A DNA stretch of 64,000 bases. Origin: Amycolatopsis thailandensis (GTDB lineage Bacteria; Actinomycetota; Actinomycetes; Mycobacteriales; Pseudonocardiaceae). Every line of letters starts with the position of its first letter. The stretch's first letter is position 1. The DNA is taken from assembly GCF_002234405.1 (NCBI RefSeq), contig NZ_NMQT01000072.1, forward strand, positions 1-64,000, in the 5' to 3' direction. Both the position numbers and the translations under genes were made by a program. This document shows positions 51,858 through 60,427 of the stretch, piece by piece. A model generated the notes under the pieces. That model had not been told where the DNA came from, ran no database searches, and saw nothing but the letters and a program-made list of their open reading frames with translations.

Positions 51858-52598
51858 CTACGCCCCTCGGCCACCGGTTTCGGCCGTGGTCCCGGGCTCC
51901 GCCACCGGTTCGGCTTCGGCCGTCGGAGTCTTCGGACCGGCCGAAGTCACGGTCACCGGACCGTCCTCGGTCTCGGACTCCGCCGCCGGTTCGGTCTCGG
52001 CCGGGGTCTCGGCATCGCTCGACACCACCTGCACCTGGGCCCGGTCCCGGAAGGCCTGCTGGATCTCCTCCAGTTCCTCCTCCGACAACTCGCCGGTCAT
52101 CCGCAGGAAGTCCCCGGTCAGCCGCACCGAGGCCGGCCCGCCCGAGTTGAACAGCACGTCGTACTGGTCCTCCAGCAGCTCGATGAGCCCCGCCAGATCC
52201 GTCCGCAACCAGCTCGGCGACACGACCAGGTCCCGATACGAGCCCGCCGTCGCCACCACCACGCACCGGATGTCGTCCGGCGACTTCATCACCAGCGGAC
52301 GGCCGTCGCCGTTCATCGCCACGTCCATCAGGGTCCCGCACAACATCGCCTGCAGCTGCTCGGTCTCCGCCGATCCTTCGATCATCAGCCGCAACACCGC
52401 GTCCAAGGGGTCGGCGGGCGAGTTCTCGTCCGTCGGCCGGTATTCCGGATTTCCCCGGAACTTCCCCACCCGGTTCTCCTCCAGTACCGGCCACATGCCC
52501 ACCACCGCCTCGACCGGCGGCTCCTGCCCCTCCTCCGACGGGCTCCACGCCGGATCCAGCAACAGCAGCCACTGCTCCGACTCGGGATCCGCGGTCAT
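51858..52598 (-). CDS. type VII secretion system-associated protein
   Basis: A 246-residue acidic protein: TADPESEQWLLLLDPAWSPS, VGMWPVLEENRVGKFRGNPE, YRPTDENSPADPLDAVLRLM, and an Ala/Glu/Pro/Thr-rich tail. The W-LLLDP-W and FRGNPEYRP blocks are typical of a cytosolic T7SS-locus protein family of unknown role in actinobacteria. ATG 52598 follows GAGGAGACG. No signal or membrane segment. It is about 260 bases after the WXG-like gene, separated by a hairpin, so it may have its own promoter. Confidence 0.75.
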   Translation of the reverse strand: MTADPESEQWLLLLDPAWSPSEEGQEPPVEAVVGMWPVLEENRVGKFRGNPEYRPTDENSPADPLDAVLRLMIEGSAETEQLQAMLCGTLMDVAMNGDGRPLVMKSPDDIRCVVVATAGSYRDLVVSPSWLRTDLAGLIELLEDQYDVLFNSGGPASVRLTGDFLRMTGELSEEELEEIQQAFRDRAQVQVVSSDAETPAETEPAAESETEDGPVTVTSAGPKTPTAEAEPVAEPGTTAETGGRGA

Positions 52599-52809
52599 CG
52601 TCTCCTCGCCCACGACCACTCTCACCACTTCCTTTCACCGAGATACCGAGACCGATTCACTCTCAGAGGACCATGTGGCGCCCACCGCCACCCGACCGCA
52701 GGGCACGCACCAGCCCGAATGGGGACTTTCCCCCGTGAACGATCTCGGTGCCCGGGGGCCGGGCGCTCCCCCTCGGATCGCCCGGCCTCCGCGCACCGAG
52801 ACCTGGAAG

Positions 52810-52841
52810 GGCCGCTCCGCCAACGGATCGGCGGAGCGGCC
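52810..52841 (-). terminator. hairpin after the WXG-like gene
   Basis: GGCCGCTCCGCC and GGCGGAGCGGCC form a perfect 12-pair stem 19 bases past the stop at 52860. It should partly separate the Esx operon from the gene at 51858. Confidence 0.65.
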
Positions 52842-52859
52842 TGTACTCGCTTCGACGCG

Positions 52860-53198
52860 CTATTTGTTCTGGGAGAACTGCTCGCCCATGCTCTTGTCGA
52901 GCGCGCGGGCGTTCTCCTCGTCGAGGCCCACGAACTGCTTCGACGCGTCGCGCAAGCTCCCGCAGGTGCTCTCCACGCCGTCGGCGGTCTGATGGGCGCC
53001 CGAATTGGTCTCCTGCGCGGTCTGGACGTAGTTCTTCGCGAACGCCTTGCCAGCCTCGTCCTCGCCCCAGCAGCCGTAGTGCTCGGCGAGTTTGCCGCCC
53101 AGTTCGCGCAGGGCCTCCTTGAATCGCGCGGTGGCCGCGGCGAGATCGCCGTTCACCCGCTCCAGTGCCTCCGGGTCGAGCCGGAATTGGTCAGCCAT
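52860..53198 (-). CDS. WXG100-like Esx protein (112 aa)
   Basis: A helical-hairpin protein: ADQFRLDPEALERVNGDLAA, ALRELGGKLAEHYGCWGEDE and GKAFAKNYVQTAQETNSGAH. The turn reads CWGEDEAGKAF, a variant WxG. It ends EQFSQNK. ATG 53198 follows GAGGAG, which is also the end of the upstream YbaB-like gene. Probably a secreted Esx-type or EspC-like protein of the T7SS locus. Confidence 0.78.
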   Translation of the reverse strand: MADQFRLDPEALERVNGDLAAATARFKEALRELGGKLAEHYGCWGEDEAGKAFAKNYVQTAQETNSGAHQTADGVESTCGSLRDASKQFVGLDEENARALDKSMGEQFSQNK

Positions 53199-53200
53199 CG

Positions 53201-53665
53201 TCACTCCTCACGCCGCGGCGTTTCCCGCCGTCCGGGCATTTCGACGCCGAACTCGTCCATTTTCTCGTACATCGGTCCCATCAGGGATTCCATGATCTTC
53301 TCGGCATCGAGCTCGCCCGTGGCGAACGCGGCGAGGTCGATACCGTCCTGCGAACCGCCGACACCCATGATCTCGTTCATGCGTTCCAGGCTTTTCGCAC
53401 GCCCGTTGCGCAAGGTCTCGAGAATGACGCTCGCCAGCTGGGCCGGCGGCATCGCGCGGTACTTCGATTCGTTGAAGACGAGTTCCACCAGGTCGCCTCG
53501 GCCGTCGAAGGTCATCGACAGCGACTGGTCCTTCGCCTTGATGGTCGTACGCTCTTCTTTCCACACGCGGCTCAGCTCGGTGAGTTTTTCGCGTTCGGCG
53601 TTCAGATCGGCCATCGCTTTTTCCAGCGCGCGTTCCGAATCGCCCAGTGAGGCCCAATCGTTCAT
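53201..53665 (-). CDS. YbaB/EbfC-like nucleoid-associated protein of the T7SS locus
   Basis: A 154-residue protein. The central part has the YbaB layout: a long N-terminal helix (LEKAMADLNAEREKLTELSR), a strand pair (SLSMTFDGRGDLVELVFNES) and MPPAQLASVILETLRNGRAK. YbaB-like proteins are regular companions of T7SS genes in actinobacteria; whether they bind DNA or act as a chaperone is not known. It sits 5 bases after the preceding gene. Confidence 0.72.
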   Translation of the reverse strand: MNDWASLGDSERALEKAMADLNAEREKLTELSRVWKEERTTIKAKDQSLSMTFDGRGDLVELVFNESKYRAMPPAQLASVILETLRNGRAKSLERMNEIMGVGGSQDGIDLAAFATGELDAEKIMESLMGPMYEKMDEFGVEMPGRRETPRREE

Positions 53666-53670
53666 GTCGT

Positions 53671-55272
53671 TCAGCTCTTTCGTCCATCGATGCGGCCGGA
53701 GGAAAGCCAGCCCGGCGTGAATTCGTTCGTGTCCGCACCGTCGTCCGGGGCGGGTGGGATCTCTTCCTTGGGACGACGTCCCAGCACCGCCGCTCCGGCA
53801 CCGGAGTCCCAGACTTCGGGCGCGGCACCGACCGGGATGTCCGGGTCCCGGCCCTCGGCTCCGGATTCGGCGCCCATCCCGCGGCCCATCATCCCCATCG
53901 GCATCATCGGCGCGCCGTGTCCGATGGCGGCCGGGGCGGGCGGGCCGGCGGGTGGGGGCACGGGGGTCACCGGCAGGGTCGCGTCGAGCCTGCTGACCGG
54001 GGGCACGGCCGGAGTTCCGCCGCCCGCGGGGGCGGCCGGGACCGACGAGATCGTCGTACTCCCGGAAGAAAGCGAGAGAGGCGCGGTGGTCCCGCCGCTA
54101 CCGGACGATCCCGAACCGGGTGCGACCGCCGACGGCTGGGACGGCCCTGGGACCGCTGTGCCCGCCGGAGCCGTGCTGCCCGCCGAAGCGGTCGCGACAG
54201 CGGGCCCGCTCGCCGGCGCGGGCGAAGCGACGACCGGAATCGCGATTCCGGATTCCGACGCCGCCGACGACTTCGTGTCGACACCGTCGGGTAACGACGA
54301 GGTCGTGCTGACACCCGCCGCCCGCTGCCGCGCGTCTTCGACCGTTCCCGGTGTCGCCGCCGCGTCTTCCTGCTGCACGGCGAACGTCTGCCGCTCCCGC
54401 TCGCGTTTCTTGTCCGGGCGGCCACGGCCCAGCGCGCCGACCAGACCGCCGCCCATCGGGCCTCGGGCGGTGTCGGCCCTGCCGACGGGCTGGTGTGCGG
54501 CTTGGGCCGCCATCGGCGCGGACCGGCCCAGCACCGGAGTTCCATGGCCCGTGTACCCGCCGACTCCGCCCCCGACGGCGCCCATCGTGGTGCTACTGCC
54601 GCCTCCCGGGGCCGACGAGACCATCATCGCTCCCGCGACGCCGAAAGCATGTCCGGCTCCAGCGGCCGCCCAGTCGCCTTGGGCGTGCACGGCGGCGTCC
54701 GCGCTCGCGGCGGGGTCGACCGTCGCGAGAACAGGCGACGCACCACCCGCCGCGGCGCCGCCGCCTTGGACGCCCTGCGCGTCCGCCGTGGCACCGGGCA
54801 GGCGTCGTACGAACTCCGGCGGTAGCGGCATGGCCCCGCCGGCCTCCTGGTACGCGGCCGAAAGGTCGTGGACGATCTGCAGGGCGGGCCGGTTGTCCGC
54901 CTCGTGCCCGGGTTGAGCCCGCAGCTCCCGGAAACGCTGCTGCGCAACGGTGAGCGCGTCACCGGCACGACGTAACAGCACACCGTGACCGGGACTCTCC
55001 ATGGTCTGGACCATCTTGTCGACGCCACCGGTCAGCTCGGCGGCGAAGGAGTCGAAGGCTTCGGCGATCTGACCGTCCCACAGCTCGCTCACCTGCCTGC
55101 TCTCTCGCACGATCTCCGCGAAGATGTCGTGATACCGCATGAGCGCACTGTCGAAGGCGGCCGCCTGCTGGTACAGCGCGTCCGGATTCTGTCCTTCGAC
55201 GAGCTGGGCGAGCTGCTCGAAGTCGAGGCCGGCCAGGGCGGGGTCGTCGACGGGGGGCGCGGGCTGGGTCAT
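53671..55272 (-). CDS. PPE-like / WXG-containing Pro-Gly-Ala-rich protein (533 aa)
   Basis: Residues 1-165 form a helical domain with a WXG-like turn (SELWDGQIAEAFDSFAAELT). Residues 165-533 are low-complexity, rich in Gly, Ala, Pro, Ser and Met (MMPMGMMGRGMGAESGAEGR). This resembles large ESX substrates or PPE-like proteins. ATG 55272 is 3 bases after the preceding stop, implying co-translation. Cell-surface or extracellular location is inferred. Confidence 0.7.
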   Translation of the reverse strand: MTQPAPPVDDPALAGLDFEQLAQLVEGQNPDALYQQAAAFDSALMRYHDIFAEIVRESRQVSELWDGQIAEAFDSFAAELTGGVDKMVQTMESPGHGVLLRRAGDALTVAQQRFRELRAQPGHEADNRPALQIVHDLSAAYQEAGGAMPLPPEFVRRLPGATADAQGVQGGGAAAGGASPVLATVDPAASADAAVHAQGDWAAAGAGHAFGVAGAMMVSSAPGGGSSTTMGAVGGGVGGYTGHGTPVLGRSAPMAAQAAHQPVGRADTARGPMGGGLVGALGRGRPDKKRERERQTFAVQQEDAAATPGTVEDARQRAAGVSTTSSLPDGVDTKSSAASESGIAIPVVASPAPASGPAVATASAGSTAPAGTAVPGPSQPSAVAPGSGSSGSGGTTAPLSLSSGSTTISSVPAAPAGGGTPAVPPVSRLDATLPVTPVPPPAGPPAPAAIGHGAPMMPMGMMGRGMGAESGAEGRDPDIPVGAAPEVWDSGAGAAVLGRRPKEEIPPAPDDGADTNEFTPGWLSSGRIDGRKS

Positions 55273-55275
55273 GGC

Positions 55276-57627
55276 TCAGTCCCTGCCCAGCACCGGACGG
55301 TGTCGCGGGCCGTCCTTGTCGCCATCGCCCCACGAGCCCTCTTCGGCCTGCAGCCAGATCTGCGGCTCGCGCTCCTTCTGCTCGCCGTTGGCCCCGCCGC
55401 CCATCCCGCCGCCCATCGGCGCACCGCCCATGGGCATGCCACCCATCGGCATACCGCCCTGGGCGAGGTTGGGGTCGAGGGCGGGCATTCCCGAGACCGT
55501 CGGAACAGCCGCCGAGGCGGGCAGCGCCGCCGCCCGCGCGGGTTGCGTGTCGAACTGGCCCAGTGCGGCGGAGCCCGCCGCCGCGGGAAGCGCGGCGGAA
55601 CCCCCGGCGCTGCCGCCGGAACCACCGACGCCGCCACCCGAGCCGCCCGAACCACCGACGTCGAGTGCTCCTGCGTCGACACCACTGCCCAAGGGCGCCG
55701 GTGCGGTGGCCGTCTGGTCGCCACCGAGGAAGTCCGCCAGCGGATCGGAGCCGGACAGACCGTCGATCGCCTTGTCCACCGCGGCCTTGGCGTCGGCGTA
55801 AGCCTGCTTCTCCTCCGGCGTGGAGTCGGGCTGTTCGAGCCCGTCGATCGCTTGGTGCACCGCGTTCTTGGCGCTGTCCAAGGCTTCTTGACGCGGGGTG
55901 TCCGCGGCGGAGTCACCGTTGATGGCGTCCAGCGCGGCCTGCTTGGCGTTGGCGAGGGCTTCCTGCGTCGCGGGATCCTGCGTCTGCTGCGCCATCTTGT
56001 CGATGGCGTCGCTCGCGCCCTGGCCCAGCGCCGCGGGATCGGTGACCCCCTGGCCGGCGAGATCGTCGATGGCCTGCTGAGCCGCTTGCTTGGCCTGATC
56101 GAGAGCCTGCTGCTGCTCGGGCGAGCTGCTCGCGAGATCGTCGATCGCCTGCCCGGCCGCGTCCTTCGCCGCACTCGCCGGGTCACTGGCGGATCCGGCA
56201 CCGCCACCGGCGGGTCCGCTGGATTCGGTGGCCGGCTGACCGGTGAGGCCTTCGATGGCGTCGTTCGCGGCCTTCTTCGCGTCGTCCAGGGCCTGCTTCC
56301 GCTTGGCGTCCGCGGCCGTTTGTGCCTGCTGCTGAGCCGAAGGCACTCCGACGCCGCCGGCCGGCACGGCTCCGCTGCCTTCGGTACCCGGGTCCGCCGC
56401 ACCGCCGGTTCCGGCGCTGCCGTCGGTTCCGGCGCCCGCGGTGTCTCCGCCCGGAGGGGAGGTGAGGCCGTTGATGGCGTCGTTGGCGGCCTGCTTCGCG
56501 TCCTGGAGTGCCTGATCGGTCGCGGGATCGGTCGCGGGCTGAGCGGTGCTCGCCTCGCTGGGCGCGGCCGCTCCTTCGCCCGCCGCCGCACCTTCACCGG
56601 CCGCCGCTGCTTCTTCCGCGGGCACAGCCGCGTCGGTGAGCGCGCCGGCGGCATCGGCCGCCTGCTGCTTGGCCTGTTCCAGCGCGGGATCCGTCGCCGA
56701 ACCCGCTCCGCCGGTCCCTGCTCCGCCCGCGGCCTGCTCGGCCGCCTGTGGATCTTCGGCCGGGGTGAGATTCGCCGGTACGGCCTCAGCACCCTCGGTG
56801 CTCGGTTTCAGCTCCGACAACGGGTTTTGGATGCGGTCCAGTTCTCTGTCGACCGCCTGCTGATCCGTGCCCTGGGCCGCGGTCAGCGCCTCTTGTTGTT
56901 GCCGGGCCACATCGGCAGCCGCGCCGGGGTCGGCGAGGCCGTTGACGATCTGGATCGGGGCGAGATCGTTCCCGCGGTTGTTGTACTGGTTCGCCAGCGC
57001 GCCGACCGCTTCCTGAAGCCGCTTCAATCGTTCATCGGCGGCTTGGTCGTACATGCTGTTCAGCTCTTTTTTCAGCCACGGCTGCACCGAGTCGACCTGC
57101 TGCTGCGTGGTGGCTTGCTGGATGTACCGCGAAGCCTCGTTTTCCAGGATCTCCTTGGCGGCGTTCTGCTCCTTGTCGATCTGGGCGTGGATCTGCCACC
57201 AGCCCGCGGCGAAGGCCTGGATGGCGTGCCCGATGTTCCCGATCGCCGCGCCGTACTGACCACCGTTGAGGGCGCTGTAGAGGTCTTCGCTCTGTTTGAG
57301 GATCGCCGTGCCGTAGGACTGGAGCGCGTCGCCCGCCTCACCGACGAGACTGTCCCGCAAGGCCTTCAGTTCGGTGGCCATCGCCTCGTTGATCTCACCG
57401 ATGCGCTGCACCGCCGTGTTCACCGAGGTTTCCAGCTCGTAGAACCGCTCGGCCGCCGACGAGTGGGACAGGTCGGCGTGCGCGTCGTCGCTGTTGTGCG
57501 TGAGATCGTGAACGGCCTTGGTGATCTCGGTGAGGTTGCCGTACTGCTTCGGGTCGAAAGCGGGAGCCGACTGAGTGAATTTCGCTCCGTCGAGCGCAGA
57601 CGCGGGTGCGGCGGGTGCATCGGGCAT
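55276..57627 (-). CDS. large T7SS substrate with repeated AKxA helices (783 aa)
   Basis: Residues 1-260 are helical (AFAAGWWQIHAQIDKEQNAA). Residues about 310-625 carry at least six units of the form QALxxAKxAAxxAIDGL, separated by Gly/Pro/Thr-rich linkers: LQDAKQAANDAINGL, LDDAKKAANDAIEGL, LDQAKQAAQQAIDDL, LANAKQAALDAING, LDSAKNAVHQAIDGL, YADAKAAVDKAIDGL. The C-terminus has GGMPMGG repeats and ends GPRHRPVLGRD. ATG 57627 follows GAAGGAA. No family is recognised for the whole. A surface or structural role is suggested by the repeats. Confidence 0.72.
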   Translation of the reverse strand: MPDAPAAPASALDGAKFTQSAPAFDPKQYGNLTEITKAVHDLTHNSDDAHADLSHSSAAERFYELETSVNTAVQRIGEINEAMATELKALRDSLVGEAGDALQSYGTAILKQSEDLYSALNGGQYGAAIGNIGHAIQAFAAGWWQIHAQIDKEQNAAKEILENEASRYIQQATTQQQVDSVQPWLKKELNSMYDQAADERLKRLQEAVGALANQYNNRGNDLAPIQIVNGLADPGAAADVARQQQEALTAAQGTDQQAVDRELDRIQNPLSELKPSTEGAEAVPANLTPAEDPQAAEQAAGGAGTGGAGSATDPALEQAKQQAADAAGALTDAAVPAEEAAAAGEGAAAGEGAAAPSEASTAQPATDPATDQALQDAKQAANDAINGLTSPPGGDTAGAGTDGSAGTGGAADPGTEGSGAVPAGGVGVPSAQQQAQTAADAKRKQALDDAKKAANDAIEGLTGQPATESSGPAGGGAGSASDPASAAKDAAGQAIDDLASSSPEQQQALDQAKQAAQQAIDDLAGQGVTDPAALGQGASDAIDKMAQQTQDPATQEALANAKQAALDAINGDSAADTPRQEALDSAKNAVHQAIDGLEQPDSTPEEKQAYADAKAAVDKAIDGLSGSDPLADFLGGDQTATAPAPLGSGVDAGALDVGGSGGSGGGVGGSGGSAGGSAALPAAAGSAALGQFDTQPARAAALPASAAVPTVSGMPALDPNLAQGGMPMGGMPMGGAPMGGGMGGGANGEQKEREPQIWLQAEEGSWGDGDKDGPRHRPVLGRD

Positions 57628-57690
57628 GGCTGGAATTCCTTCAGGCGGTGGCAGCTGACCGGTCGGAAGCGAGGCGGGCTGCGACGAGGG

Positions 57691-58122
57691 TCACACGGAT
57701 TGGCTTTGCGCCGGATCGTTGTAGCCGTCCCCGTCGTCGGGCGTGGCCTGTCCGGCGGTGTTCTGCTGTGCTGCTTCGGTCTGCTGGTCGAACTGGGCGA
57801 TCTCGCCGGAGATCTTCGCCTCGAGGCCCTGAATGCTCTGCAGGATCGACTTGGCGTTGTCGTCGTCGGTGTTCTTGAAGCCGTCGGCGATGGAGATCAA
57901 GGTCGCCCGGAGGTCGTGGAGAACGGTCTGGAGGTGTTCGCCGTGGGCGACGACGCCGTTGCGGCGGTCGTCGATGATGTGTTCCAGCCAGACGGCGGTC
58001 TCGAACTTGCCGGCGTTCGGCCACTGCGTCTTGAGCGCCTGGAAAGCGCTCATGTCGTCCATGATCTTGCCGATCTTCTCGGCCGAGGCCTTGATCGCTT
58101 CGGTGTCGAAGTTGGTGCTCAT
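57691..58122 (-). CDS. T7SS-locus helical protein (143 aa)
   Basis: MSTNFDTEAIKASAEKIGKI, MDDMSAFQALKTQWPNAGKF, ETAVWLEHIIDDRRNGVVAH and a disordered tail (ATPDDGDGYNDPAQSQSV). The helix-turn-helix layout with TQWPNAGKF replacing the WXG turn recalls EspC/Esx-type substrates. ATG 58122 follows AAAGGAGC. Part of the operon between the Esx pair and the two large substrates. Confidence 0.7.
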   Translation of the reverse strand: MSTNFDTEAIKASAEKIGKIMDDMSAFQALKTQWPNAGKFETAVWLEHIIDDRRNGVVAHGEHLQTVLHDLRATLISIADGFKNTDDDNAKSILQSIQGLEAKISGEIAQFDQQTEAAQQNTAGQATPDDGDGYNDPAQSQSV

Positions 58123-58210
58123 GATCAGCTCCTTTCAGGGAGAGGATGAGATCGGGCCTTCCGGTGGTGCGTCCGCTGGAGGACGCACCACCGGAACGGC
58201 CGCGCCGGCA

Positions 58211-58489
58211 TCAGAGACCGCGCGCGCCTCGCGCGTCCTGGTCCCGCATTCCCTCCGCGCCCGTCTGCAGCGCGACGCGAAGGGAGTCCAGCTGCTCTCG
58301 GCTGGTGACGAGATCTCCCCTCAGCCGCTGGCACTTCGCGTCGTAGGCGTCGGCCGTGGTTCCCTGCCAGCCCACCATGATGCGCTTGACGTCGTTTTCG
58401 AGATCGGTCGTCTGTCCCTCGATCTCGGTGGCCTTGCTCTTCATCATCGTCAGGCACTGGTCGATGACTTCGTAGTCGTAGGTAATCAA
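58211..58489 (-). CDS. WXG100-family Esx protein
   Basis: A 92-residue canonical WXG100 protein: ITYDYEVIDQCLTMMKSKAT, then VGWQGTTADAYDAKCQRLRG with an intact WQG turn. A C-terminal secretion-type signal (YxxxD/E) is not obvious, but TADAYDAKCQ lies close to the pattern. TTG start at 58489 follows GAAAGGG. It likely pairs with the next Esx-type protein at 58533. Confidence 0.88.
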   Translation of the reverse strand: MITYDYEVIDQCLTMMKSKATEIEGQTTDLENDVKRIMVGWQGTTADAYDAKCQRLRGDLVTSREQLDSLRVALQTGAEGMRDQDARGARGL

Positions 58490-58532
58490 TTTATTGCCCT
58501 TTCAGAGAAATGGAGAGTCGGTCGAGTACGGG

Positions 58533-58862
58533 TCAGGCGCCGAGGAAGCTGCTGGTCTCCATCGGGAGCCGCGCGATCTCCTGGCCGGCGGCCTGGTCCT
58601 GCGCGTCCTGTCCCTGCGACTCCTTGCGGATGTAGCCCGCCATGTCGGTGAGGTTGGCCAGGATGGTGCGCTTCAGCCCCTCGATCCAGTTGTCGCAGGT
58701 CGTGGACAGGGCCTTGGTGGCCGCGCTGTTGCTTCCGGCCAGCGTCGCGTCCACCTGCGACTTCAGCTGGTTGAGCTGCTGGATGATGTTGTCGGAAGTG
58801 GCCTCGTGGCGGGTGGCCTGTGCGTCGATTTCCGCCGGGTCGAGCTGTGTCGTTTTCGGCAT
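58533..58862 (-). CDS. Esx-like WXG100-superfamily protein without WXG
   Basis: A 109-residue helical hairpin: KTTQLDPAEIDAQATRHEAT, SDNIIQQLNQLKSQVDATLA, with the turn SNSAATKAL in place of WxG. Its position beside a canonical WXG100 protein matches the usual heterodimer layout, in which one partner may lack the Trp. ATG 58862 follows GGAGGAATC. Confidence 0.8.
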   Translation of the reverse strand: MPKTTQLDPAEIDAQATRHEATSDNIIQQLNQLKSQVDATLAGSNSAATKALSTTCDNWIEGLKRTILANLTDMAGYIRKESQGQDAQDQAAGQEIARLPMETSSFLGA

Positions 58863-59020
58863 TTGAGATTCCTCCTGCGTCAGGTCTTGTCTTGGTCCGG
58901 CCGCCGATCGCGATCCTCGGCGTCGGCCATATTCGAAGATTAGGTCGGGGATTCCGCGTTGTCGGGAGAATTCGCTCGACCTCGGTCAGTCGGAGGAGGT
59001 CCCCTTACGAGCGGCCCCGG

Positions 59021-60427
59021 TCAGGACGCCGCGGTCGCCGACGCGGCCGACGTACTCAGCAGCGGTCCGGCCGGAAAAAGGTCCAAAAGCTCCTGTGGGA
59101 CCGCGACGGGCGCCACGTTCTGATAGCCCAGCGCCGCGATTTCGTCTTGACCTGCCAGCGGATACCGCATTCCCAGCGGTGTCACCAGTGAAGGCGGGCC
59201 AGGTGCCGCGCCGGGCACCGCCTTGGGGGTGACCAGCACTCCTCTGCCCGCCGGGACACCGACCCGGCCGGCGGCCGCACCCACCTCGTGCGTGGCGGAG
59301 GGCGCCGACGCGGCGCGGACGCTCGCCGAAGGCAGCGATTCCGCCACCGGCGGACCCGCGCTTCCGGTGCCGTAACGCATGCAGCGCTGGGTCTCCGGTG
59401 AGTCACCGACCAATTCGGGCGGTGCTTCAGGCAGTCCGGTGCCCAAGACCGTTCCCGACGCCGGGACGCCGGACATCTCGCCGACCCCGATCCGGATCGG
59501 TTCGACGGGTCCGTCGGGGTAGCTCTGCGCCGTCGAGGGCGCGGCCAGCAGCAGCGCGGCCACCGTGCGGTTCACCGCGGCGGCGCCGTCGTCACGGACG
59601 ACATAAAGCTGCTCGGTCCCGAGCGCGGTGTTGCGCACTTCGTAGACCTGGCCGATGAGGCTCTGCCTGCCCGCGATGACCGGGCCCCGTCCACCGAGGC
59701 CGGGTACCGCCGGCACGGACAGGTCCGGACCCTGCGGGATCGGGTTCAGCCAGGCGGCGGACACCGGCGCGGGTTCGGCGTTGCCGTACCCGAGGGAGGC
59801 CAGCACCGCGGGGTCGGTGATCCGCAGCCGGGAGCCGTTCCAGACGAGATAGACCGAGCCGTTCGGCCCGATCACCAGGAACCCTTGCCGGTCGGTGAGC
59901 CCGCCTTCGGGGGTCCGTCCGATGAGGACGGTGACGACGCCGGGGGCATCACTGTCCACATCGGAGCCCGCGCAGACCGTCCAAGCGCCGGTGTCGAGTT
60001 CCGCCGACGTGGGCAGGGCGTCGGGTGCGCCGGAGATGCCGACCGGTTGACCGACCGGCGTCCCCTTCAGCGAAGCAGGGGAAACGGCGACCATCTTCCC
60101 TTCGGCCTTCGGCGCCAGCAGGCGCGCGGACGAGTAGTTGAGCACCGGGCGCAACTGGCCGTCCAGATAGAGGTAACGGGCACCGCTGTCCTCGTCGAGG
60201 ACGATGGTCCCCGCCTGCCGCCAGGAGTTGTCGGTACTCGGCACGAAAAGCCCGTAGATACCGAAGATCGCCGCCAGCAGCACCGCGATCATGATCCCGA
60301 AGATGGTGCCGGTGATCATTCGCCGCCCCGGTGCCTGGATGGCATCGGCGTCGCCGTGGGCGACCGCCGCGGTCAGCCTGCCGACGACGAAGAAGTACGC
60401 CTGAACCTGGTCCTTGCGTGACTTCAT
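59021..60427 (-). CDS. eccB: type VII secretion protein EccB
   Basis: A 468-residue bitopic membrane protein. The N-terminus is the EccB signature KSRKDQVQAYFFVVGRLTAA, then a single helix (MIAVLLAAIFGIYGLFV, about 42-65). The large external domain contains repeats (SVYLVWNGSRLRITDPAVLA, LGYGNAEPAPVSAAWLNPIP). Its ATG shares one base with the eccD stop (TGATG). EccB stabilises the secretion core complex. The C-terminus resembles that of other EccB proteins in ending near a Pro/Ala-rich segment. Confidence 0.95.
   Translation of the reverse strand: MKSRKDQVQAYFFVVGRLTAAVAHGDADAIQAPGRRMITGTIFGIMIAVLLAAIFGIYGLFVPSTDNSWRQAGTIVLDEDSGARYLYLDGQLRPVLNYSSARLLAPKAEGKMVAVSPASLKGTPVGQPVGISGAPDALPTSAELDTGAWTVCAGSDVDSDAPGVVTVLIGRTPEGGLTDRQGFLVIGPNGSVYLVWNGSRLRITDPAVLASLGYGNAEPAPVSAAWLNPIPQGPDLSVPAVPGLGGRGPVIAGRQSLIGQVYEVRNTALGTEQLYVVRDDGAAAVNRTVAALLLAAPSTAQSYPDGPVEPIRIGVGEMSGVPASGTVLGTGLPEAPPELVGDSPETQRCMRYGTGSAGPPVAESLPSASVRAASAPSATHEVGAAAGRVGVPAGRGVLVTPKAVPGAAPGPPSLVTPLGMRYPLAGQDEIAALGYQNVAPVAVPQELLDLFPAGPLLSTSAASATAAS

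Noticed and set aside
50923..52628. Long minus-strand fusion frame across the repeat zone and the T7SS-associated gene
   Set aside because: It crosses several palindromes and competes with the SARP gene and a well-started T7SS-associated gene in other frames.
54985..58149. 1054-codon plus-strand reading frame opposite the T7SS substrates
   Set aside because: It is low-complexity Arg/Gly/Leu sequence opposite several well-supported genes with ribosome-binding sites and WXG features.
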